A stretch of DNA of 22,953 nt from a virus. Both the position numbers and the translations under genes were made by a program. The DNA lies in the IMG/VR virus record IMGVR_UViG_3300006751_000152, positions 1-22,953 of that record; one strand, written 5' to 3'. Positions 17,782 through 22,953 of the stretch are shown in pieces (within the stretch, counting starts at the first letter, position 1; every line of letters starts with the position of its first letter). A model generated the notes under the pieces. That model had not been told where the DNA came from. It ran no database searches and saw only the letters and a list, made by a program, of their open reading frames with translations.

Positions 17782-18630
17782 ATGACTGATAATAATGGTT
17801 CCGCTTTGCCTGCGGACTTAAGTAAGGTTTCAACAGCAGATTTGATGAAAATTACAGGGCAAGTTGATAGTGGTTCTGAAGAGAGTGGTTTACCTAGATT
17901 GTCTATAAACCACGCATCTGAAGATGATGAAGGTAATTCTTTACCTAGAGGATATTATGCAATTAAAAATCCTAAAACAGGTGAAGTTATTTTTGCTGAA
18001 CAAGCATCTTTCAGACCATTTATCAGGTTATTTATGTATAGTGCTTGGGATAATGAAGCTGAAGCTTTTGGTTCTCAAACTGTGCAATTAAATACACTTA
18101 ATGGCGTATTCTACGATTCTACTGGTGGTGAACGATGTGGTCGTTTAGCAAAAGCTGAAATGGATAAACTTGATGCAAACTCTCCGGAGTATGCTGTGCA
18201 AAAAAATGTGAAATGCAATCAAGTTATCTATGGTATAGCTGCCGCAAATGGTATAAATGCTAAAGGAGAAAAAGCATCTATCCAAAATATACCTGTTGTT
18301 TGGTATGTTAAGGGTGTGTCTTTTATTCCTGTTAGTAACTTTATTCGCAGTTTGAATAAACAAAAAAAACCTATGTGGGAAACCGTTATGCGACTAACTA
18401 CTGCCAAGAATAAAAAAGGTGCTAACACTTTCTATGGGGCTATTGTTCAACACGAAGGAAATGCTCAATTTACTGCTGACGATAAAGCATTAATGGAGTT
18501 TTTCTTCAAAGGTATAAAGGGCTTTAATGACTCTATACTTAAAAAATATAGGGATGTTATAAAGTCTACTACTAAAGGTGTTGATAAAAGTTTAGGAGAT
18601 AGTCTAGAGGGTGAATTGGCTACTAGTTAG
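17782..18630 (+). CDS. Putative single-stranded DNA-binding protein
   Basis: This 282-residue acidic protein follows the polymerase. The first 50 residues are polar and probably disordered. The core contains FAEQASFRPFIRLFMYSAWD, a VQLNTLNGVFYDS block and KCNQVIYGIAAANG, suggesting a beta-rich fold. The tail is acidic (DKSLGDSLEGELATS), as in many ssDNA-binding proteins that recruit partners. Position, likely own promoter and size suit a phage ssDNA-binding protein, but no family motif is certain. Confidence 0.5.
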   Translation: MTDNNGSALPADLSKVSTADLMKITGQVDSGSEESGLPRLSINHASEDDEGNSLPRGYYAIKNPKTGEVIFAEQASFRPFIRLFMYSAWDNEAEAFGSQTVQLNTLNGVFYDSTGGERCGRLAKAEMDKLDANSPEYAVQKNVKCNQVIYGIAAANGINAKGEKASIQNIPVVWYVKGVSFIPVSNFIRSLNKQKKPMWETVMRLTTAKNKKGANTFYGAIVQHEGNAQFTADDKALMEFFFKGIKGFNDSILKKYRDVIKSTTKGVDKSLGDSLEGELATS

Positions 18631-19501
18631 AATACAATCCTACTTATTAGGAGCAAGCAGGGGGGAGAGTAAAATCTCTCCCGAGCTTGTTAAAGAATTT
18701 CAAGAACTTTGTGGTAAAGCATTAGACCGCCAATTCAATCAAAAGAGAGATGATTGGCGACTCCGAATGTCAGAAGTTGGTAAACCACTTTGTCAGCAAA
18801 AATTAAAGAAAAAAGGAGTAGAGCAGGAATACGAATATAATGCTGTTATGCGGTTTATTATTGGAGACTTGATAGAAGCATTAGCTATTGTTATTATGAA
18901 AGCTGCAGGTTTGAAGATACAGGAATTTCAAAAAGAAGTAAGTATGAAAATAGCAAATATTAATTTGCAGGGAACATATGATGTAAAAGTTGAAGATAAA
19001 ATTTATGATGTAAAAACTGCCAGTCCATACGCATTTGATTCTAAATTTGGTGAGTGGGGTGGATATAACAAGGTAAAAGAAGATGATACATTTGGGTATA
19101 TTGCTCAAGGGTATTCATATTCTCATGCTAGTCAATCAAAATTTGGTGGGTGGATTGCTATAAATAAATCAACAGGAGAATGGGCTATATGTGAAGCACC
19201 GGAAGAACAAGACCACGAAAAACTAAAAGCATTACAAATTGTAAAACATAATATAGAAAGTATTGATACAGAATTTAAGAAAGAATTTGATGACTATGCT
19301 GAAACATACAAACCTACATCTGGTCCATATAAGGGGGTAAAAAAAGAAAGTGGAAATAGGATTATGACCTATCCTTGTACTTTCTGTGGATATAAAAATC
19401 ATTGTTGGGAAGATGCAGTTCTTGCTCCCAAAGTTACAAGCAGAGCAAAAAATCCTCCCTATATTTGGTATACAAAACTAAAAACTAGGGAAATAAAATA
19501 A
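18611..19501 (+). CDS. Cas4/RecB-like PD-(D/E)XK exonuclease with Fe-S cysteines
   Basis: This 296-residue nuclease has the core motif GTYDVKV...IYDVKTA (D124, then D133-x-K135) of the RecB/Cas4 family. One cysteine before the nuclease core (C61) and three after it (C256-x2-C259-x5-C265) match the iron-sulfur clamp of Cas4/AddB-type proteins. It would degrade or process DNA ends during replication and recombination. The GTG start at 18611 overlaps the previous gene by 20 bases; no better start is visible, although a hairpin at 18663-18682 hides an SD-like sequence. Confidence 0.75.
   Translation: MNWLLVRIQSYLLGASRGESKISPELVKEFQELCGKALDRQFNQKRDDWRLRMSEVGKPLCQQKLKKKGVEQEYEYNAVMRFIIGDLIEALAIVIMKAAGLKIQEFQKEVSMKIANINLQGTYDVKVEDKIYDVKTASPYAFDSKFGEWGGYNKVKEDDTFGYIAQGYSYSHASQSKFGGWIAINKSTGEWAICEAPEEQDHEKLKALQIVKHNIESIDTEFKKEFDDYAETYKPTSGPYKGVKKESGNRIMTYPCTFCGYKNHCWEDAVLAPKVTSRAKNPPYIWYTKLKTREIK
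18663..18682 (+). repeat. Hairpin in the first codons of the nuclease gene
   Basis: GGGAGAG (18663-18669) and CTCTCCC (18676-18682) form a perfect 7-bp stem with a TAAAAT loop. It is unusually GC-rich for this genome. It lies about 50 bases inside the annotated gene and sequesters a purine-rich SD-like stretch, so it may affect the choice of start or translation. Confidence 0.5.
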
Positions 19502-19899
19502 TGCCTGTTTTACTGCAAAGTAGTATTAATCAACACGACATATCAATAAATCAAGACACTATCTATGTCTACCTTGATAATGAACAGAAAAAGAGTGGTA
19601 GTGATTATGCTATACTAATGAGAAACTATTCCAATACCGTAGGTCTAGTGGTAAAAGAGAAACCATCTAATGCACAAAAAAGCTATTGGTCTGATGGAAT
19701 ATTTCCTAGTAAAAAAGAAATACTTGATGAAGGATTACAGAAGATACATAGACATTTGAGAAAAGGGGGGATTGTTGTACTGACCTGTGATTGGTCAGAT
19801 GATGAAAACCTAGAGAAGTATTCATATAAAACCTATGATTATTTATTAGAATCTATAGGGGAACTTAGAACGAGGTATAGTAAAACCATTGATTCGTAG
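19501..19899 (+). CDS. Hypothetical protein, 132 residues
   Basis: This soluble protein has a polar N-terminus, a strand-rich centre (SDYAILMRNYSNTVGLVVKE) and a LRKGGIVVLTCDWSDDENLE segment (around residues 86-105) before a helical end. The GGIVVLTCDW block resembles a nucleotide- or phosphate-binding loop context, but I cannot assign a family. Its TAG stop overlaps the next gene's start region by 11 bases. It is part of the recombination cluster between two nucleases. Confidence 0.65.
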   Translation: MPVLLQSSINQHDISINQDTIYVYLDNEQKKSGSDYAILMRNYSNTVGLVVKEKPSNAQKSYWSDGIFPSKKEILDEGLQKIHRHLRKGGIVVLTCDWSDDENLEKYSYKTYDYLLESIGELRTRYSKTIDS

Positions 19900-20281
19900 C
19901 CATAAATTTAGATCCAATTTTGAATTGGGTGTTATGACAGCTGTTACTAAATATGGTGTAAAAGTTGAGTATGAAACACAGAAAATACAATATGTTTTGC
20001 CTCCTAAAACTTATACACCGGATTTCTATTTTCCAGAATATAATTTACATGTAGAGTGCAAGGGATTTTTAAAGATGGTAGATCGTAAAAAACATTTATT
20101 GATTAAGGAACAGCATCCCGAATTGGATATTAGGTTTGTATTTGGCAGGGCAACTAATAAACTTTCTCCAAAAAGTAAAACAACATATGGAGGTTGGTGC
20201 AAAAAGAATGGATTCATATATGCAGAAAAATTTATACCAAAGGAGTGGTTCAATGAAAGAAATACTAAAGATATATCCTGA
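19889..20281 (+). CDS. T7 gp3-like endonuclease I (Holliday junction resolvase)
   Basis: This 130-residue protein strongly resembles phage T7 endonuclease I. It has FRSNFELGV with the first catalytic Glu (E12), YTPDFYFP (D45) and VECKG (E56, K58). The run DRKKHLLIKEQHPELDIRFV is nearly the T7 sequence. Such enzymes cut four-way DNA junctions before packaging and degrade host DNA. A TTG start at 19889 gives MIRSHKF; other near-by starts are possible. It follows 11 bases inside the previous gene. Confidence 0.93.
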   Translation: MIRSHKFRSNFELGVMTAVTKYGVKVEYETQKIQYVLPPKTYTPDFYFPEYNLHVECKGFLKMVDRKKHLLIKEQHPELDIRFVFGRATNKLSPKSKTTYGGWCKKNGFIYAEKFIPKEWFNERNTKDIS

Positions 20282-20504
20282 TGAAAAGTTTATGAAAGCA
20301 GATGGTTTTGATGATTGTATTATAGGAGTGTCTCATAGATTTGGAGAACCTTTAGTACTTGCTTACGATGAAGGAAAAGTAATAAAAAAATTAATGAAAA
20401 GAGATAAGATGACAAGAGAAACTGCGTTGGAATTTTATACCTACAACATTATTGGTGCTTGGGTAGGTAAACAGACTCCTATTTTTATTGAAAGAATAAA
20501 GTAA
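20253..20504 (+). CDS. Conserved phage hypothetical protein, 83 residues
   Basis: ATG 20253 has AAGGAG seven bases upstream; the longer frame from 20136 lies inside the endonuclease gene and is unlikely. The product contains FDDCIIGVSHRFGEPLVLAY, then LMKRDKMTRETALEFYTYNI and GAWVGKQTPIF. The block MTxExAxEFxxYNxxGAxVGxxTP is a very common phage motif of unknown function. It overlaps the endonuclease end by 29 bases. Confidence 0.7.
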   Translation: MKEILKIYPDEKFMKADGFDDCIIGVSHRFGEPLVLAYDEGKVIKKLMKRDKMTRETALEFYTYNIIGAWVGKQTPIFIERIK

Positions 20505-20509
20505 AGATT

Positions 20510-20929
20510 ATGAGAAAAAAATATGATAGAGTAAACTTAAAAAAAGATGCCGCAAAACTGTTGGGTTTAAAAAATGCAGCCTGTGGTATTATATTAGAGG
20601 CTCAAAGTGATGAGACATTTGCAATCAAGGCATTTGAAAGCCCTAAAGTATCACGAAAAAAAGCAGTACAAAATCGTGTCCCTACAAAAAAAGATGTAGA
20701 GAAACTGATGAAAACAATGCAACCTAATATGCATCTGATGCATCTACAAAGGGGGTTAATCTATTTGTTGTTAAAACATATGGATGTTATATATGAGGCT
20801 GCAGATAAATCTGTGGTAGAAAATTTTAGAGAAATTGAAGAAATGCTGAATACTCCTAAAAATAAAAAGGTAAAAGAAAAAAATAAAAATATAATATATG
20901 TTAATTTTGATAAGGACACAATACATTGA
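20510..20929 (+). CDS. Hypothetical protein, 139 residues
   Basis: This basic protein has a Lys/Arg-rich start (MRKKYDRVNLKKDAAKLLGL), a middle with KAFESPKVSRKKAVQNRVPT, and a histidine/methionine-rich helix (MQPNMHLMHLQRGLIYLLLK, about residues 70-89). The tail is charged (TPKNKKVKEKNKNIIYVNFD). No family is recognised. It is separated by five bases from the previous gene and overlaps the phosphoesterase start. Confidence 0.65.
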   Translation: MRKKYDRVNLKKDAAKLLGLKNAACGIILEAQSDETFAIKAFESPKVSRKKAVQNRVPTKKDVEKLMKTMQPNMHLMHLQRGLIYLLLKHMDVIYEAADKSVVENFREIEEMLNTPKNKKVKEKNKNIIYVNFDKDTIH

Positions 20930-21672
20930 CCACACACCTAATTATACCTGATGCTCATTGTATACCTAGTATTTCAAATGAAAGATTCACTTGGTTGGGG
21001 AAACTTGTAGCTGAGATACAGCCAGATGTTATTATTGATATTGGGGATTGGTGTGATATGGAAAGTTTGTGTTTTTATGATAAGGGTAAGATTCAGTTTG
21101 AAGGTAGGAGATACCAAAAAGATGTTACATGTGCACTTGATGCAAAGGAAAAATTTGAAAATGAGATTGCTAAAGTAAGCAAATATAAGCCCACAAAAAT
21201 TGCTATTACGGGGAACCACGAACAAAGAATAGAAAGAGTTGCAGAAGAAACACCGGAATTAAAAGGTGTTCTTGATGTAGAAGATTTGGGATATTTGAAA
21301 TATGGATGGAAATTGATACCCTACTTGACACCATATAACATAGATGGTATTCTATATGCACACTACTTTTCTACAGGTGTTATGGGTAAAGCAATGTCAG
21401 GTGAAAATGTAGGTGCCCGTTTAATTAAAAGCACATTTCAAAGTTGCACAATGGGTCACAGTCATAGACTCGATATTGCTACACGAACTAGAAAAGATGG
21501 AACAAGATTATGGGGATTAGTATGTGGGTGTTTTTTTGAACATTATTTGAAATACGCACAAACTGATAATAATGCTTGGTGGAGGGGTGTAATTTTAAAA
21601 CGAGATGTTAAAAAAGGAAATTATAATCCTACTTTTATAAGTCTCGATGTTATTAAAAAGAGGTATAAATGA
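20926..21672 (+). CDS. Metallophosphoesterase
   Basis: This 248-residue protein has the calcineurin-like metal-binding motifs in order: IPDAHC (D9, H11), DIGDWCD (D38, D41), ITGNHEQR (around 95-102), YAHYFS and MGHSHRLD (GHxH). The TTG start overlaps the upstream stop; AAGGA lies about ten bases before it. These phage enzymes probably act on DNA ends, nucleotides or cyclic phosphates. The exact substrate cannot be read from sequence. Confidence 0.85.
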   Translation: MTTHLIIPDAHCIPSISNERFTWLGKLVAEIQPDVIIDIGDWCDMESLCFYDKGKIQFEGRRYQKDVTCALDAKEKFENEIAKVSKYKPTKIAITGNHEQRIERVAEETPELKGVLDVEDLGYLKYGWKLIPYLTPYNIDGILYAHYFSTGVMGKAMSGENVGARLIKSTFQSCTMGHSHRLDIATRTRKDGTRLWGLVCGCFFEHYLKYAQTDNNAWWRGVILKRDVKKGNYNPTFISLDVIKKRYK

Positions 21673-21971
21673 AAAAAGACAAACAAAATAAAGAGGATCA
21701 AAAATACGATCCAGTAAATAGACCAAAACACTACAATCAAGGTGGTGTTGAGGTATATGATTTTATAAAAAGTAATAAGTTTGGCTACGCACAGGGTAAT
21801 GTAATAAAGTATGTCAGTCGCTATAGATACAAGGGGACACCCATACAAGACCTGTTAAAAGCTAGGTGGTATCTCAATAAATTAATTGAAGAAACTACAC
21901 TTGAATTGTCTAACTTAAAAAAAGCTAGAGATGCAGAAGCAGAAGGTAAGGAAAAAGACGATAAAAAATAA
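21669..21971 (+). CDS. DUF3310 (SaV-like) protein
   Basis: This 100-residue protein has the DUF3310 block: DPVNRPKHYNQGGVEVYDFI (about residues 14-33), GYAQGNVIKYVSRYRYKGTP (about 39-58) and DLLKARWYLNKLI (about 61-73). The family is widespread in phages and has been called a nucleotide kinase in some annotations, but the biochemical role is not firmly known. The C-terminal 20 residues are a Lys/Glu-rich tail. It overlaps the phosphoesterase stop (ATGA) and shares TAATG with the next gene. Confidence 0.85.
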   Translation: MKKDKQNKEDQKYDPVNRPKHYNQGGVEVYDFIKSNKFGYAQGNVIKYVSRYRYKGTPIQDLLKARWYLNKLIEETTLELSNLKKARDAEAEGKEKDDKK

Positions 21972-22414
21972 TGGAAAATATCTGTTATAGAAAACTATCC
22001 ATAATACAGACAATTAGGATAGAGGAAAGACGAGTTCGTGTTCATGTCTGTTTTGATATACACCCTGTAAAATGGATGAAAAAAGAACCGAACTGTATAC
22101 TTAGAATAAAAATTCATTCAGGAGGCAAGGCAACACATTCAGATCATATGTACGAAGATGAGTCAAATTTATTAACTTCAACTCTCAAGTACTCAAATGA
22201 TCACATAAAGACCTTAAAGGACTTATATAAGGAAGTTCCTAGAAATAGGAGGAATGGCAAACCAGTAACTATACTGGGTGCTATTTGTAAACTTTTAATA
22301 AATGATTATTTTTTAGAGAAACCGTATGTACAACAAGCACGAAGCGACTATAGCTTCGATCAACTTCAAACTCAATTCTTATGGACAGATTATCACAGAA
22401 GTCAAATCAGTTAA
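21971..22414 (+). CDS. Hypothetical protein, 147 residues
   Basis: ATG 21971 shares one base with the DUF3310 stop. The product has a strand-rich start (IQTIRIEERRVRVHVCFDIH, around residues 12-31), a LRIKIHSGGKATHSDHMYED segment with three histidines, and a helical C-terminus. The histidines could bind metal but the pattern matches no family I know. The last 89 bases overlap the next gene in another frame. Confidence 0.65.
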   Translation: MENICYRKLSIIQTIRIEERRVRVHVCFDIHPVKWMKKEPNCILRIKIHSGGKATHSDHMYEDESNLLTSTLKYSNDHIKTLKDLYKEVPRNRRNGKPVTILGAICKLLINDYFLEKPYVQQARSDYSFDQLQTQFLWTDYHRSQIS

Positions 22415-22550
22415 CGATAAAGATTTAAAGGAAGTTTTGGATAAATGGAATACATCCTATGAGAACACCCACCAGCTTTGCTCATTTGTAAAATGGGCTA
22501 AAGCTTATATGGATATGTTCTCAAAAGATGCAAAGAATATGTTAGGGTGA
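22326..22550 (+). CDS. Hypothetical protein, 74 residues
   Basis: This is the last gene of the plus operon. The product begins MYNKHEATIASINFKLNSYG, then QIITEVKSVNDKDLKEVLDK, and ends with a helix rich in aromatic residues and Lys (SFVKWAKAYMDMFSKDAKNM). The large overlap (89 bases) with the previous gene is unusual but both frames look coding. No ribosome binding site stands out. It ends six bases before the convergent minus-strand pair. Confidence 0.6.
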   Translation: MYNKHEATIASINFKLNSYGQIITEVKSVNDKDLKEVLDKWNTSYENTHQLCSFVKWAKAYMDMFSKDAKNMLG

Positions 22551-22556
22551 GTTAGA

Positions 22557-22778
22557 TTATTGGCAGAGTTCTAATTTCTCTGATAATTTGAGTTGTTCGA
22601 TCATCCAGATATCTACAAGAGGATCTTGTAAATTTTCTATCTTGTTAATGACCTCTTCAGGTGGGTGGGGATAACTAGGGCAGTAATTACTTACCTGATT
22701 TCTCACGCAACTTGTCGTAAGCATTGCGAGCAGAAATAATCCTAGCATCAATTTTATCGGCTTCTTTATGTTTTTCAT
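22557..22778 (-). CDS. Rz1-like outer-membrane spanin lipoprotein (probable)
   Basis: This 73-residue protein has an N-terminal signal (KNIKKPIKLMLGLFLLAML) and a TTSC lipobox with the cysteine at residue 24, then a short proline-containing periplasmic part (YCPSYPHPPEEVINKIENLQ). The gene overlaps the upstream spanin-like gene by 92 bases in another frame, the classic Rz/Rz1 arrangement. Spanins link inner and outer membranes and complete lysis. The lipobox is not perfect, so confidence is moderate. Confidence 0.65.
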   Translation of the reverse strand: MKNIKKPIKLMLGLFLLAMLTTSCVRNQVSNYCPSYPHPPEEVINKIENLQDPLVDIWMIEQLKLSEKLELCQ

Positions 22779-22953
22779 TGTCTAATTCCGCTTGTTTTAA
22801 TAGTTGGTCCTTCTTGCCTTCGTTTTTAGCAATATACCACATCATTAGTGGTTGAACTATTTTAAGTATAAAGCTAAATATAAATTTACTTATCATTGTT
22901 TTTGTCAAAATGGTTAGAAATACGGATATAAATTTCGAAAAATAACCATACAA
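22687..22953 (-). CDS. Rz-like inner-membrane spanin (start uncertain)
   Basis: The frame is open to the window edge; an ATG at 22896 would give 69 residues starting MISKFIFSFILKIVQPLMMW, and a TTG at the edge gives 88. The visible part has one or two hydrophobic N-terminal helices, then a Lys/Glu/Asp-rich coiled coil (IAKNEGKKDQLLKQAELDNE and on). This is the expected layout of an i-spanin. Paired with the overlapping lipoprotein gene it suggests a lysis cassette continuing beyond the window. Confidence 0.6.
   Translation of the reverse strand: MYGYFSKFISVFLTILTKTMISKFIFSFILKIVQPLMMWYIAKNEGKKDQLLKQAELDNEKHKEADKIDARIISARNAYDKLREKSGK

Noticed and set aside
1-22953. CRISPR array, insertion sequence or integrase
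   Set aside because: No regularly spaced direct repeats, no transposase or recombinase motifs, and no attachment-site-like tRNA fragment were seen.

Overview
The window is part of an AT-rich double-stranded DNA bacteriophage genome. It encodes a terminase small subunit, a T7-like endonuclease I, a family A DNA polymerase, a TOPRIM primase and a DnaB-like helicase, and it has no ribosomal, metabolic or chromosomal housekeeping genes. The replication gene set, the very low GC content and the many tiny overlapping genes resemble uncultured marine podovirus or pelagiphage-type phages, but host and family are inference. No integrase, RNA polymerase, endolysin or major virion gene lies inside the window. 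The near-consensus sigma-70 promoters suggest use of the host RNA polymerase.

Layout. (1) 1-2000, minus strand: the end of a packaging or late operon, with a partial unknown gene at the edge, the terminase small subunit, one small hypothetical gene and four small basic proteins that share a C-terminal motif and a repeated translational leader. (2) 2000-2836: a non-coding control region with a cloverleaf-like structured element in the leader of the minus operon, two diverging consensus sigma-70 promoters, and about 530 bases of plus-strand transcript with no convincing gene. (3) 2837-6165, minus: four compact units. Each has one main gene (one is DUF932, one is DUF7249-like) whose stop codon overlaps the start of a very small gene; three of these tiny genes encode one-pass membrane peptides and one a zinc-ribbon peptide. 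Intrinsic terminators and weak promoters separate the units. (4) 6167-11554, minus: about 22 short, overlapping, mostly unknown genes, presumably early host-takeover genes, including a WYL_2/Sm-like protein, a CxxC protein, an exported lipoprotein and a 64-residue protein that is half Asp/Glu. An almost perfect inverted repeat (6167-6192 and 11709-11737) flanks this block. (5) 11555-11950: the divergent early control region, with operator-like palindromes, back-to-back TTGACA boxes and a plus-strand leader that can form either of two mutually exclusive hairpins, one an intrinsic terminator. (6) 11951-22550, plus: tiny genes, then the replication and nucleotide module (primase, FmdB-like zinc ribbon, helicase, separate 3'-5' exonuclease, PD-(D/E)XK-like protein, DNA polymerase with a DnaJ-type zinc-finger insertion, putative ssDNA-binding protein, Cas4-like iron-sulfur nuclease, T7-type Holliday junction resolvase, metallophosphoesterase, DUF3310). 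(7) 22557-22953, minus: an overlapping pair that looks like Rz/Rz1 spanins.

How it fits together. The plus operon copies and recombines DNA. The minus block between 6.2 and 11.6 kb is probably expressed from the same divergent control region. The 2.0-2.3 kb control region probably drives the terminase end of the genome. Most genes overlap by 1, 4 or 11 bases, which implies translational coupling. At least twelve genes shorter than 60 codons were found by reading these junctions.
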